Origin: Nitrospirota bacterium
GTDB lineage: Bacteria; Nitrospirota; Thermodesulfovibrionia; UBA6902
Direction of reading: 5' to 3'
DNA: 64,000 nt
Assembly (NCBI GenBank): GCA_016214845.1
Contig: JACRMS010000037.1
Location: 186,001 to 250,000 of the forward strand
Shown here: piece after piece, positions 1 to 9,309 of the stretch
How the letters are laid out: each line of letters begins with the position of its first letter
How positions within the stretch are numbered: the stretch's first letter is position 1
Notes under the pieces: model-generated
The model's database searches: none
Seen by the model: the letters and a program-made list of their open reading frames with translations, nothing else
Told to the model about the DNA's origin: nothing
Made by a program: the position numbers and the translations under genes

Positions 1-191
1 TGATGAGCGCGCAGACACTTCAGACAGAGACTCTGACGGGGATGGGACGGTTTTACTCATGGAAGTATATTTTGAAGCATCTGTCAAAGCTCGACCTGCG
101 CTATGCGGGCATTGGAATTTTCGGAAAAACGACTGTGAACAAAACACTCAGGCAAATTACCGCATGCCATGATAAAGCGCTTTCTTTATAA
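1..191 (+). CDS. Probable radical SAM protein, C-terminal fragment
   Basis: Only the last 62 codons are inside the window; the frame is open to the left edge, so the gene begins upstream. The pattern of a Met-rich helix, then RFYSWKYILKHL and an AGIGIFGK segment resembles the C-terminal tail seen after the catalytic domains of B12-binding radical SAM proteins. No catalytic motif is visible in the part present, so the assignment rests on tail resemblance only. The next gene, asmA-like, is convergent, with 46 bases between the two stop codons. Confidence 0.45.
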   Translation, partial: MSAQTLQTETLTGMGRFYSWKYILKHLSKLDLRYAGIGIFGKTTVNKTLRQITACHDKALSL

Positions 192-237
192 GCCCGATCC
201 CGAAGAAATCTCTGCGGAGTGAAGAATAGGTCCTCCC

Positions 238-1668
238 TTATTTCGGGTGGGCTACAGATCCTGCGTAAAATACCTCGCACTTCCCGCCTTGAAGAAATTT
301 CTTCGTCTTCACGTACAGATTAAGTATTGGTCCTGTAATTGATCCCAGGGTGCTTACCTTTTCAACGCGGGGGTCCCGGAATGGGCCGTAAATTTTCTGA
401 CTGAACCTCACGCATCCTTTTTCATCCAGCGCCGCCACAGTCACGTTGTCGAACTTTTCGTTGACAAAATCAAGCCTCCCCTTAAGTGCAACGCGATTTT
501 TACTTGTGATGAGGGCAACGTCTTCCGCTTCCGCAACGCCGTTTTTTACCTTCCATTCAGAAACGAGTTTTTTTATCGCGCTCTTTCCTCCCAGAGATAC
601 TACGTAAACACTCCCGAAGTTGTAGCCTTTTGTCAGCAGCGTGCCCAGTGGCCCGGCGACAAAGAAGGCCCCCACATCGATCAGGTTGAAGTTCTGGATC
701 GTTTCGTACTTCTCCAACACACGGTCGAGGTCGAGGCTTTCGTGAATGAGGTCCTGCCCCCGGAGCGAAACCACTCCCTGTGCCGTCCTCGTAAGTTCAT
801 TAGCGTTCTTTCCTTTCATCGTGAGATGCGATTGCATGTCCAGCTCGCCTCGTATGGGTTTTTTCTGTTTAAACTGCTCAAGCACTTCTTCAAAACGCAA
901 TTTTGTGATCGCAAGATCAACCACGTACTCAGGGCTTTCACCTGTCATCACACCCTTGATGCTGCCTTTGCCGTCCCCGCCAAAGACCTTCATAGTGATC
1001 GGGTCAGCCTCAAACTTCCCCTCGCGGGCCTTCATGACAACGCGGATATCTGAGATCCTCAATCCTTCCGCCTTCACCTCCCTGCATGACAAATCTCCAT
1101 CGAGGGAAAGTGTGACAGGGACCTCTCCTCCACCTACGGAGAAGTTGTTGATCGCAAGGTCGCACTCGTCAGCCTCGGTCTTTCCACCGGATCTTTCGTC
1201 CATGTACAAGAGACGCCCTTTCCTGATAAAGATTTTTTCCGCCTCAATTAATCCCAACAGGAGCTTTTTCCCGGCGGGTCTCTTTTCAAGTGTTTCGACG
1301 TTGAAGCGCCCTTTTCTGTCTTTGGTGATGAAGAATGCGGGGTTGATGAGCTTGACCTGCTGTATGCGTATTCCTCGCCAGAGAAGCGGCAGCAGTCTCA
1401 TTTCTACCTCCGCCTTTTTTACGGATGCGACATCAGCATCCCTGTTTTGTATCAGAATGTCTTCAAGCGATACGCCTGTACGCGGAAAGAGCGCAAGTTT
1501 TATTTTGCCGTTAATGCGTACCTTCATCCCTATAGCGTCGGAGGCAGCTGCCTCAATGCGGGGCCTGTAGGGATTTATGTTGAAGGTGAGGAGGAAAATG
1601 AGTATTGCAAGGACAAGGGCCGCCGCACCGCCGCCAAGGATTATAAGGACTTTCTTCATCTTTGCCAT
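238..1668 (-). CDS. AsmA family outer-membrane biogenesis protein
   Basis: A 476-residue protein with one N-terminal transmembrane segment (about residues 6-28, after MAKMKK) followed by a large periplasmic region. The segment just after the membrane helix (NPYRPRIEAAASDAIG, then KLALFPRTGVSLEDI) is the typical AsmA N-terminal signature, and the C-terminal third (repeated beta-rich stretches, FNLIDVGAFFVAGPLG) fits AsmA_2. Members of this family are thought to help lipid transfer or outer-membrane assembly. The frame is open 73 codons further upstream (to 1887), but that extension has no AsmA character, so I start at the ATG at 1668; the second ATG at 1659 is also possible. The Shine-Dalgarno sequence is weak. 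Confidence 0.85.
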   Translation of the reverse strand: MAKMKKVLIILGGGAAALVLAILIFLLTFNINPYRPRIEAAASDAIGMKVRINGKIKLALFPRTGVSLEDILIQNRDADVASVKKAEVEMRLLPLLWRGIRIQQVKLINPAFFITKDRKGRFNVETLEKRPAGKKLLLGLIEAEKIFIRKGRLLYMDERSGGKTEADECDLAINNFSVGGGEVPVTLSLDGDLSCREVKAEGLRISDIRVVMKAREGKFEADPITMKVFGGDGKGSIKGVMTGESPEYVVDLAITKLRFEEVLEQFKQKKPIRGELDMQSHLTMKGKNANELTRTAQGVVSLRGQDLIHESLDLDRVLEKYETIQNFNLIDVGAFFVAGPLGTLLTKGYNFGSVYVVSLGGKSAIKKLVSEWKVKNGVAEAEDVALITSKNRVALKGRLDFVNEKFDNVTVAALDEKGCVRFSQKIYGPFRDPRVEKVSTLGSITGPILNLYVKTKKFLQGGKCEVFYAGSVAHPK

Positions 1669-1948
1669 CTCATTATATACATACAATTTTTTTTGCTCTT
1701 TGGCAAATGCTGATAGACAGCCGTCTTTTATTGTGAAGTTTATCAGTATAGCCTCGGCAAACAATGCAGCAGCGGCCATCTGTTCAATGCATACCTGTAC
1801 CCAAGAAAGGTTGCAGGCAAGGGAAAAGAGCGGTAGTATTTTCATTAAGAAGATACAAAAACATCTTAGGGCATCATTTATCTTCATAACAAAAGGTCAT
1901 CGTGCCGGGGAATATTGACGATTACAAAAACTTTCCATCGAAAAGAAG

Positions 1949-2830
1949 ATGAAGAAACAACAAAATATTTGGGTGTTGGGCCGGCTCTTAAGCTTCCTGC
2001 TGAGGGTATTGCTAAGTTTCAAACGCAATCAGGGGCTGCTGTTATCCGGCGCTCTTGCCTATTACACCCTGTTATCAATTGTGCCCATGTCGATCCTCGC
2101 CCTGATCGTGCTGTCTCATTTTATAGGAGAGGAACGGCTGGTTCACACGTTATCAACGTATCTGGAAATGGTGATACCCGGATATGCGGCAACTTTGACG
2201 GAACAGGTGCGGGTATTTCTTGAGCACAGTAAGGCGGTCGGGATCTTCGGATTTATAGTCATGCTGTTTTTCAGCTCCATCGCATTCTCTGTGCTTGAAA
2301 AAGCCCTGTCAGCGATCTTTGCCCACCGTGTTAGAATAAAACACCGCCGCTTTCTCATTTCCGTTATCATTCCTTATCTGTATATTTTTTTAATTGGTAT
2401 GTCTATATTACTGGTGTCGTTTATTGCGGGAGCATTAGAGACACTCGAAAGCAGGCAATTAATAATTTTTGGATGGAGTTTGGGCCTTGAAGGCACTTCC
2501 GTAGTTGCGCTGTACATACTGGGGATAACTGGTGAGTTTCTTATGCTCACTTCCATATATCTGGTTATGCCTGTGGCGCATAACACGTTTCGTCACGCAT
2601 TGATCGGAGGGGCAACCGTAACGATTTTATGGGAGATCACCAGGCATGCGCTGGTTTGGTATTACAAGGTCCTGTCTAATGTAAATTTGATTTATGGTTC
2701 CTTTGCCACGGCAGTAATAGCACTGCTCAGCATAGATGCTGTAGCATTGATCCTTTTGTTAGGCGCACAGGTCATTGCAGAACTCGAGAGCAAGACCGAT
2801 AGTAGAGAAGATAATGGTCCAGGACGATAA
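1949..2830 (+). CDS. YihY/BrkB family inner-membrane protein
   Basis: A 293-residue polytopic membrane protein with about six transmembrane segments and the family signature near the N-terminus (NQGLLLSGALAYYTLLSIVPM). The family was once annotated as ribonuclease BN; that activity belongs to another protein, and the role of YihY/BrkB is not settled (envelope or transport function is likely). A GAAAAGAAG stretch precedes the ATG. The 280 bases between this start and the divergent AsmA start hold no gene that I can support. The end overlaps the following glycosyltransferase start by 17 bases, suggesting translational coupling. Confidence 0.88.
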   Translation: MKKQQNIWVLGRLLSFLLRVLLSFKRNQGLLLSGALAYYTLLSIVPMSILALIVLSHFIGEERLVHTLSTYLEMVIPGYAATLTEQVRVFLEHSKAVGIFGFIVMLFFSSIAFSVLEKALSAIFAHRVRIKHRRFLISVIIPYLYIFLIGMSILLVSFIAGALETLESRQLIIFGWSLGLEGTSVVALYILGITGEFLMLTSIYLVMPVAHNTFRHALIGGATVTILWEITRHALVWYYKVLSNVNLIYGSFATAVIALLSIDAVALILLLGAQVIAELESKTDSREDNGPGR

Positions 2831-4304
2831 TACAAAATCCACCTATTTCATTTTAGGACTTATACTTGTTGCGGGATTTCTTCTGAGAATATATAAGTTG
2901 TCCTCTCAGAGTATATGGCTGGACGAAGCTTACTCCATATATCACAGCCAGCAGAATTTCATGCACGTTATAAGTTTTAGAGACCCCTCTCCCCCGCTTT
3001 ATTATGTTCTGCTTCATTTCTGGATTAAGCTCACAGGTACCTCGGAGTTTTCGGTAAGGCTGCTTTCTGTTTTGTTCGGGACCGTTTCAGTTTATATTAT
3101 CTATTTATTGGGCGCACATATTTTCAACAGGAAAGTTGGAATATATTCCGCTCTCCTGGTTTCATTTTCTCCATTACAGATTTACTTCTCACAGGAGGCA
3201 AGGACTTATTCTCTCTTTTTTGCGCTGACGTTATTGTCTATGTATTTTTATTATAAATTGAACAAAGTTGCTTCGAAGTGGATCATTACCGGCTATTTAA
3301 TAAGCACTACTCTTCTCATACACTCACATTTGTATGCCCTGTTAATTGTCTTAGCTCAGAACCTGCATCAATTCATTGTAAACAGGTTTAAGTTTTCGAG
3401 GGAAGTGAAGGCCTGGGTCTTAATACAATTTATACTTTTTATATTTTATATTCCAGGGATGATTCAGCTTCTGGGGATAATCCCGGACAATTTTCATTCG
3501 TGGATTTCAAGGCCGTCGTTTCTGCAATTAATTTATATGATATATAATCTCTTTTCCGGAATGGTGTTTTCATTTTATGGATCAGCATTAATGCTGATAT
3601 GCTTTTTACTGGTCTTGAGATATAAATTCGGAAATAATATCTTTTTTCCCCTCTGGATTTTGATACCCGTTTTAGTCCCCTTCACATATTCTTTATTGTT
3701 TACTCCAATCTTTATTCCAAAGTACACATATTTTGTTTCTTTGCCGTTATACATATTAGCTTCCCGGTCACTCTTCAGTATGAAAGCGGAGATCAGGCCG
3801 GTGCTTATTTCAGCAATAATTATATTATCTGTTGCAACATTGCTTGTACAACAGAATAAAACGACAAAAGATCCCTGGAATAAAGTCGCTGAATATATTC
3901 AAACGAGTAATCAAAAAACAGACGAAGTGATAATTATTGCTTCATATGAGCTACTGCCGTTTTCATATTATTTTGAGCAGGACTGTTTTCATAGTAACGA
4001 TATATACACATGCGCTTATAAAAAAGGAATATACCCGGCTGATTCTCTTCAGGAAGTAAAAAAAATAGATGAGAATAAATTCTGGCTGATAGTTTCCCGC
4101 GGGGCCTATAATGGGGAAACTCAGGAAGTGCTGAATTATATTAACGACAATTATATAGAAACAGAGTCCAGGGAATACGTGTTGAATCATAATCCGGAAT
4201 TAGTTAACAACCTGTACAAATATTTTAAGGAGAAGGGGTTGATCCACCTCCAGTTTAACAGAATAAAAATAGCGCATTTTCAAAAAAAGCAGAAGGGCGC
4301 TTAA
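2814..4304 (+). CDS. GT39-like (ArnT/PMT type) membrane glycosyltransferase
   Basis: A 496-residue integral membrane protein with roughly ten hydrophobic segments. Right after the first membrane helix it carries WLDEAYS (Asp37-Glu38), the acidic pair conserved in the first periplasmic loop of polyprenyl-phosphate-sugar dependent GT39/ArnT/PMT enzymes, followed by DPSPPLYYVLLHFW, the usual H/SPPLYY element. It probably moves a sugar from an undecaprenyl-phosphate donor to a periplasmic acceptor; the acceptor cannot be read from sequence. I prefer the ATG at 2814 with AGAGAAG upstream over a TTG at 2775. Base composition is distinctly AT-richer than its neighbours, which may indicate a different history. 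Confidence 0.85.
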   Translation: MVQDDNTKSTYFILGLILVAGFLLRIYKLSSQSIWLDEAYSIYHSQQNFMHVISFRDPSPPLYYVLLHFWIKLTGTSEFSVRLLSVLFGTVSVYIIYLLGAHIFNRKVGIYSALLVSFSPLQIYFSQEARTYSLFFALTLLSMYFYYKLNKVASKWIITGYLISTTLLIHSHLYALLIVLAQNLHQFIVNRFKFSREVKAWVLIQFILFIFYIPGMIQLLGIIPDNFHSWISRPSFLQLIYMIYNLFSGMVFSFYGSALMLICFLLVLRYKFGNNIFFPLWILIPVLVPFTYSLLFTPIFIPKYTYFVSLPLYILASRSLFSMKAEIRPVLISAIIILSVATLLVQQNKTTKDPWNKVAEYIQTSNQKTDEVIIIASYELLPFSYYFEQDCFHSNDIYTCAYKKGIYPADSLQEVKKIDENKFWLIVSRGAYNGETQEVLNYINDNYIETESREYVLNHNPELVNNLYKYFKEKGLIHLQFNRIKIAHFQKKQKGA

Positions 4305-4318
4305 AAGCAAATGAATTC

Positions 4319-4349
4319 CTGACATTTCAGCAGACTCCTGATATGTCAG
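4319..4349 (+). promoter_or_regulatory. Tandem palindromic operator (site A)
   Basis: Two 12-bp palindromes, CTGACATTTCAG (4319-4330, imperfect) and CTGATATGTCAG (4338-4349, imperfect), have centres 19 bp apart. The same pair with the same spacing occurs at 9178-9208. They lie 100 bp upstream of a -24/-12 promoter, the normal place for an upstream activating sequence of a sigma54 activator. That the activator encoded at 7550-9181 binds here is inference. Confidence 0.7.
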
Positions 4350-4449
4350 AAGCCGGCATCTTTTCAAATTTTATTTCTTCCTCATAGTCTTCTCTGAAAC
4401 TTCAATATTTCCAACATAGTAGAGACTCCTGTCCTGTCAATGACCATCC

Positions 4450-4465
4450 TGGCATAGATTCTGCA
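4450..4465 (+). promoter_or_regulatory. Sigma54 (-24/-12) promoter of the PRC-barrel gene
   Basis: TGGCATAGATTCTGCA carries the GG (-24) and GC (-12) pairs at the exact spacing of the RpoN consensus TGGCAC-N5-TTGCA. The same 15 bases occur at 9310-9324. Predicted transcription starts near 4477, leaving a leader of about 160 bases before the ATG at 4638. The leader holds a 30-codon frame (4511-4603) without a Shine-Dalgarno sequence and a GGGAGG followed by CTG-AAA-AAA and a quick stop; neither is a supported gene. Confidence 0.75.
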
Positions 4466-4637
4466 TTTGAATGGGGATGAAAGACAAATTAATGGTACGG
4501 TTAATATTCAATGAAAATCAAAATACAGCACGTTATCAGATCCTTCAAAAAGGGAGGTGCGCATCCTGAAAAAAATATTAATCTGTCTATTCTGTTAATT
4601 TGACAACAACGCAACAACAATAAAAAGGGAGGAAAAG

Positions 4638-5123
4638 ATGAGAAAACTAAAAACAATAATAGTAATCAACATGATCGTTTTAGGCCTCGTATTAACCGGC
4701 GCGTTTGCCGCAGATATGATGAGGAGTGAGAGAAGCGCAACTACACAATGGGCCAGCAATTTAATAGGGACTACAGTTAAAAACCTTCAGGGAGATAACC
4801 TGGGTAAAATCACGGACCTGACGATCAGTGATAACAGGGTCACATTCGCGGTTATTTCGCATGGCGGGGTATTAGGGATAGGCGATAAATTGATACCTGT
4901 GCCTATAAACGCACTGACAATTGTAGATAATAAGAACGCGGTCCTTGACATCAGTAAAGAGAAACTCGCAACGGCCCCGAATTTTGAAAAGAACGCCAAG
5001 AAATATCCTGACTTTTCAAGTCGCGAATATACCGAAGATACATACAGATTCTACGGTGTACAGCCCTTCTGGAAAGAAGGCAGTATGGAACACATGATGG
5101 AAAAAGAAAAATCAAAGTATTAG
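4638..5123 (+). CDS. Secreted PRC-barrel domain protein
   Basis: A 161-residue protein with a cleavable signal peptide (about residues 1-24, ending GAFA-AD) and one PRC-barrel domain (about residues 39-100: LIGTTVKNLQGDNLGKITDL, then AVISHGGVLGIGDKLIPVP). PRC-barrels outside ribosome maturation are small beta-barrels found in periplasmic or stress-related proteins; the partner is unknown. The C-terminal tail is acidic and Met-rich. GGGAGG lies seven bases before the ATG. It stands alone between a sigma54 promoter with upstream palindromes and a strong terminator, so it is a single-gene unit predicted to be switched together with the 9.4 kb locus. Confidence 0.85.
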   Translation: MRKLKTIIVINMIVLGLVLTGAFAADMMRSERSATTQWASNLIGTTVKNLQGDNLGKITDLTISDNRVTFAVISHGGVLGIGDKLIPVPINALTIVDNKNAVLDISKEKLATAPNFEKNAKKYPDFSSREYTEDTYRFYGVQPFWKEGSMEHMMEKEKSKY

Positions 5124-5164
5124 TGGGAAAGCGGGCAACTCCGTATATTCCTCACCTGTTTCCG

Positions 5165-5198
5165 GCAGCCATTGGTCAACCAGTGGCTGCATTTTTTT
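5165..5198 (+). terminator. Rho-independent terminator after the PRC-barrel gene
   Basis: GCAGCCATTGGT and ACCAGTGGCTGC form a stem of up to 12 pairs (one G-U) around a tight loop, followed by seven T residues (5192-5198). It ends the PRC-barrel transcript. Confidence 0.85.
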
Positions 5199-5242
5199 AA
5201 TTGCGGCAAAGCCCCATCTCTGAAAATGTTGTCTACAGCATC

Positions 5243-6130
5243 TTAATGAATATCGTCTAATCTGGTTAATCTTAATAGTTCCCGGTCATTCGCCAGGGTC
5301 CTCGGGATAATTATTGTAACGCCAAAATCTTTTTCCAATAGTTTCACCCCCGACAGATAATCATCATACCGGGAAAATGCGGGTGAATAGATTTCTATCT
5401 TATTCTGCTTCAGATATTTAATGATCCCGGATATATGACTCAGCCCTATGGTAAAAATGGCCTTTTTGTTTTTAATCCTTCCCATTCTGTACTCGCTGTC
5501 AATTATCTCCGGTATCTTTTGAAGCATTGCCGCGGACCGTCTCTCCTGGAGGTAATCCAGGCCGGACTTTATGAAAAGGGACTCATATGTGTCATCCCCG
5601 TACTTTTCTAATAAGTTGATTTTTTCTCTAACTGCATTGTACAGATTTAAATCCTCAACCTGCTGACTTTTAATACTATGGCTTTCTATTAATAACATCT
5701 CTGCATTGATATAAGCATCTTTTTCCCCCAGTTTTTCCTCAAGTGTTTTTATATCAAACGATGTGCTTTCGCCATTTGATGAAGCCGCAGTTTTGATCAA
5801 ATATTCTTTTTCATCTGAAGCCGCTTTTGCAAAGAAGCCCTCCGGTAAAAGAAGTTCCAGGCCCTCCTTTTGAATCAGCCATTCGCCTATTCTGTAAACT
5901 TCGATTTGTGATTTCATCGTATTACTGCCGTTTGCACGGGTCAAAGTATCCCTGTGGCCCATTCCGATGATGTAAATCTGATTAGGACTTCTTTCATTGC
6001 AACTGAAGACGACTTCTCCACGTTCGGATGGAAGTGCGGGAGCGGCCGGGAGGTCCTGATTCGGGCCGGCATTCAGGTTAAAACCGGGAATAAGTAAAAA
6101 TACTATAAAGAGAAAAATTGATAACGGCAT
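5243..6130 (-). CDS. Secreted TraB/ChaN-like protein of unknown function
   Basis: A 295-residue protein with a signal peptide (MPLSIFLFIVFLLIPGFNLNA). Two features suggest the TraB/GumN/ChaN (erythromycin-esterase-like) fold: an N-terminal hydrophobic strand ending in GMGHRD (GxxH type) and a C-terminal TIGLSHISGIIKYL, which matches the family's late GxxH-plus-helix motif; between them lies an acidic helical region. Characterised relatives are metalloproteases or haem/iron-binding proteins, but no activity can be claimed here. The frame also allows a TTG start at 6151. The gene converges on the PRC-barrel gene, with the terminator at 5165-5198 between them. Confidence 0.5.
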   Translation of the reverse strand: MPLSIFLFIVFLLIPGFNLNAGPNQDLPAAPALPSERGEVVFSCNERSPNQIYIIGMGHRDTLTRANGSNTMKSQIEVYRIGEWLIQKEGLELLLPEGFFAKAASDEKEYLIKTAASSNGESTSFDIKTLEEKLGEKDAYINAEMLLIESHSIKSQQVEDLNLYNAVREKINLLEKYGDDTYESLFIKSGLDYLQERRSAAMLQKIPEIIDSEYRMGRIKNKKAIFTIGLSHISGIIKYLKQNKIEIYSPAFSRYDDYLSGVKLLEKDFGVTIIIPRTLANDRELLRLTRLDDIH

Positions 6131-6287
6131 CTTAATAAGATGATCGGTCAACAGTCTTTAAATCTTTAGTTGTTTTCTTGGCAAGGATAGTCACAGGCGT
6201 TTATAAACATAGCCATCCTTGAATGATATAAGAATAAGTAGCCTTGTATTACAATTCTCTGATTTAACCCAATAACGCATATGAAGG

Positions 6288-7526
6288 ATGAAGAGAAAAC
6301 AACAGCAGCTTTTAAATGAGTTGGCAGAATTGCGTAGACGGGTTGCTGAAATAGAAACGGCAGAAACCCGCGATGTCACCGCACGCAGGCTGGCAGAGGA
6401 CACCGTTGAAGAAGCCCGGAACTACGCTGAGAATATTGTTGAAACAGTGCGTGAACCCCTTGTAGTGCTGGATACGGACTTGAAGATAATATCAGCGAAT
6501 TCTTCTTTTTACCGGACTTTTAAAGTTGCTCCAGGGGATACCGTTGGTCAGTTATTATACGACCTGGGCAACCGGCAATGGGACATTCCTAAGTTGAGGA
6601 CTCTGCTGGAAGAGATCCTTCCCATGAAAACCGAAGTCCTGGACTTTGAAGTTGAACACGGGTTTTTAACGATCGGGCCTCATACGATGCTGCTTAATGC
6701 CCGTCGAATTATACGGGAAAGCGGTCGTTCACACCTGATCCTCCTTGCCATTGAGGACATCACCGCACGCAGGCTGGCAGAGGACAAATTAAAGCGATTG
6801 GCAGAGGAGCTGACACGGTCCAATGATGAACTTGAACACTTTGCCTCTTTAGCCTCGCATGACCTTAAGTCTCCGGTCCTGGCAATAGGGACTGTTTTGA
6901 GGCTGTTTCAGCGACGATACACCGGCAAACTCGATACAGAGGCTGACCAGTTTATTTCTGATGCAATAAAGAGCGCACTCCGTATGGAGATGCTTATCAG
7001 TGATATTCTGGTTTACTCGCGTGCGGGAGCACAAGGGAAAACCTTCGAACCGACTGATTGCTCTGCAGCGCTGGACATCTCACTTGCAAACCTGAAGGAC
7101 GCTGTAGAAAGCAGCGAAGCCGAAATAATCCGCGACACTCTGCCGAAAGTTATGGCTGACCCTATTCAGATGACCCAGTTATTTCAAAACCTCATCGGAA
7201 ATGCCATTAAGTCACATGGTGAAGAGAGACCGCGTATTCACATTTCCGCAAAGCAGATGGAAAAGGAATGGGTCTTCTCTGTCCGCGACAACGGCATCGG
7301 CATTCCCCGGGAACACACAGAAAAAATATTTGAAATATTTCAGCGTGTTAATAAAGATAAATACCCGGGTTCCGGCATCGGACTGGCGATCTGCAAAAAA
7401 ATTGTGGAGCGCCACGGCGGCCGCATCTGGGTGGAGTCAGAGATCGGGAAGGGCTCAACATTTTACTTTACCATCCCGGCCCAGGAAGTGAATAATCGCG
7501 CAGCAGATAAGATTGACAAGCGATAG
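6288..7526 (+). CDS. PAS sensor histidine kinase (HK1)
   Basis: A soluble 412-residue kinase. The order is a short coiled coil (1-45), one PAS domain (about 50-165, containing [11 protein letters not shown]), a second coiled coil, HisKA with the phospho-acceptor in SHDLKSPV (His191), and HATPase_c with the N box near 301, DNGIGIP (from Asp334) and GSGIGLAI. No membrane segment is visible, so the signal is cytoplasmic. The PAS domain is closely related to those of HK2 (14597) and the diguanylate cyclase (16563). No receiver protein lies next to it; the gene downstream is a sigma54 activator with PAS instead of a receiver domain. The start codon has no properly spaced Shine-Dalgarno sequence. 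Confidence 0.88.
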   Translation: MKRKQQQLLNELAELRRRVAEIETAETRDVTARRLAEDTVEEARNYAENIVETVREPLVVLDTDLKIISANSSFYRTFKVAPGDTVGQLLYDLGNRQWDIPKLRTLLEEILPMKTEVLDFEVEHGFLTIGPHTMLLNARRIIRESGRSHLILLAIEDITARRLAEDKLKRLAEELTRSNDELEHFASLASHDLKSPVLAIGTVLRLFQRRYTGKLDTEADQFISDAIKSALRMEMLISDILVYSRAGAQGKTFEPTDCSAALDISLANLKDAVESSEAEIIRDTLPKVMADPIQMTQLFQNLIGNAIKSHGEERPRIHISAKQMEKEWVFSVRDNGIGIPREHTEKIFEIFQRVNKDKYPGSGIGLAICKKIVERHGGRIWVESEIGKGSTFYFTIPAQEVNNRAADKIDKR

Positions 7527-7549
7527 CTATTTCTGATAAATAACCACAT

Positions 7550-9181
7550 ATGGAATATAAAGAAAGAACAAAAGAGAAATTCACGAATGAATTGGAAGGA
7601 CTGCCCATGCGTGTTGAGGACATGGGACCAAGAGGGACCGGACGCAGGAAGGCAGATGAGGCGCTGAGGGTATCAGAAACCCGTTACCGGAGGCTTTTTG
7701 AATCTGCCCAGGATGGTATATTGCTTCTTGATGCAGGTACGGGACAGATACTCGACGTTAATCCGTTCTTACTTTATATGCTTGGGTACTCGTATAATGA
7801 TTTTATGGGAAAGAAACTCTGGGAAATCGGTCTGTTCAGCGACATTGCGGCATCCAGACTTCGCTTTTCAGAATTGCAGGCGAAGGGTTATGTGCGGTAC
7901 GAACATCTGCCGCTTCAAACAAAAGACAGCCGTCTCATTGACGTTGAATTTGTAAGCAATGTCTATCTGGTTGACAACAATAAGATTATCCAGTGCAACA
8001 TCCGGGACATCACATTGCGTAAACGGGCAGAGGAAGGGCTGCAAAAGGCGCATGCCGAACTGGAATATCGAGTGAAAGAGCGGACTGAAGAGTTGACCGG
8101 GGTAAACGAGCAGCTCCTGCAGCAAATAGAGGAGCACAGGCAGGCAGAGGAGTCGCTCCGTGATGCGTTTATGGAAATCAGGCGCTTAAAAGAGGAATTA
8201 CAGGAGGAGAACCTCTACCTTCAGGAAGAAATCGGTCTGATACACACACACAAGGACATAGTAGGCAACAGTGAAGCGATCAGGGCCGCTTTGCACCAGA
8301 TAGAACAGGTTGCTGGGACAAACTCAACGGTTTTAGTCTATGGGGAGACGGGCACCGGGAAGGAATTGATCGCTCATTCGATCCATAACCTGAGTTCCCG
8401 CAAGGGACGGCTCATGGTCAAAGTCAACTGTGCCGCCCTGCCCCCTACACTCATCGAAAGTGAACTGTTCGGCCGCGAAAAGGGCGCCTTTACCGGCGCG
8501 CTGTCCAAGCAGGCCGGCCGTTTTGAGCTTGCGGACAGATCGACTATTTTTCTGGATGAGATCGACTCTCTGCCGCTGGAAGTCCAGGCCAAGCTGCTTC
8601 GGGTCCTGGAGAGCGGAGAGTTTGAGCGTCTCGGCAGCCCCCAGACAGTTAAGGTCGATGCCAGAATTATTTCTGCGACGAACCGCGATCTTGGCAGGGC
8701 TGTCTCTGAGGGCTGGTTCCGGGAAGACCTTTTCTACCGCCTGAACGTTTTTCAGATTTTCGTGCCGCCTCTTCGCGAGCGCAAGGAGGACATACTGCCG
8801 CTCGTATGGTCTTTTGTGCAGGACTTCAGCAAGAGGATGGGCAAACGGATCGAATCAATACCACAGAAGAGCGTTGAGGCCCTGCAAGACTATCCCTGGC
8901 CGGGCAATGTTAGGGAACTGAGAAACGTTGTTGAGCGTGCCATGATCATAACCACCGGAACTACGCTGCATGTGGATGTGCCGAAGATCGCGGAGTCAAA
9001 GACAGTCCGGGCCATGACCCTCGAAGAGGTAGAGAAACGGCATATTATCGAGGCCCTGAACACGACAGGCTGGCGGGTAAGCGGCAAGAACGGCGCAGCA
9101 GAGGTTTTAGGCCTCAATCCAAAGACACTCGAATCAAGGATGCAAAGACTGGGCATCAAAAGAAGCAAGAAAATTTCCTGA
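7550..9181 (+). CDS. PAS-containing sigma54-dependent transcriptional activator
   Basis: A 543-residue bacterial enhancer-binding protein. The order is a PAS domain (about 42-160), a long coiled coil (160-225), an AAA+ domain with Walker A GETGTGKE (about 265), the sigma54-contacting GAFTGA loop (about 311), Walker B TIFLDEI and the arginine-finger region FREDLFYRLNVF, and a Fis-type helix-turn-helix at the C-terminus (GAAEVLGLNPKTLESRMQRLGI). There is no receiver domain, so activity should respond to the PAS ligand or to partner proteins. The palindrome at 9178-9189 overlaps its stop codon. It is the obvious candidate activator for the two sigma54 promoters in this window. Confidence 0.93.
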   Translation: MEYKERTKEKFTNELEGLPMRVEDMGPRGTGRRKADEALRVSETRYRRLFESAQDGILLLDAGTGQILDVNPFLLYMLGYSYNDFMGKKLWEIGLFSDIAASRLRFSELQAKGYVRYEHLPLQTKDSRLIDVEFVSNVYLVDNNKIIQCNIRDITLRKRAEEGLQKAHAELEYRVKERTEELTGVNEQLLQQIEEHRQAEESLRDAFMEIRRLKEELQEENLYLQEEIGLIHTHKDIVGNSEAIRAALHQIEQVAGTNSTVLVYGETGTGKELIAHSIHNLSSRKGRLMVKVNCAALPPTLIESELFGREKGAFTGALSKQAGRFELADRSTIFLDEIDSLPLEVQAKLLRVLESGEFERLGSPQTVKVDARIISATNRDLGRAVSEGWFREDLFYRLNVFQIFVPPLRERKEDILPLVWSFVQDFSKRMGKRIESIPQKSVEALQDYPWPGNVRELRNVVERAMIITTGTTLHVDVPKIAESKTVRAMTLEEVEKRHIIEALNTTGWRVSGKNGAAEVLGLNPKTLESRMQRLGIKRSKKIS

Positions 9182-9208
9182 CATGTCAGCAGGTTCCTGA
9201 TATATCAG
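9178..9208 (+). promoter_or_regulatory. Tandem palindromic operator (site B)
   Basis: Two perfect 12-bp palindromes, CTGACATGTCAG (9178-9189) and CTGATATATCAG (9197-9208), have centres 19 bp apart as in site A. The first overlaps the stop codon of the activator gene. They sit 101 bp upstream of the second sigma54 promoter. The consensus of the four half-paired sites is CTGAYATDTCAG. Confidence 0.75.
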
Positions 9209-9309
9209 CAGCCTGCATTTATTCACAATATTATTCCCTCATCGCAATCTTCTCTGAAACATTATTATTTTCAACATCATAGAGACTCTTGTCCTGTCAA
9301 CAACGGTCT

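Noticed and set aside
746-1570. Long plus-strand open frame opposite the AsmA gene
   Set aside because: Low-complexity Ser/Pro-rich translation antisense to a well-supported family; typical shadow frame.
1669-1887. N-terminal extension of AsmA
   Set aside because: No family similarity, and the membrane anchor begins normally at the ATG at 1668.
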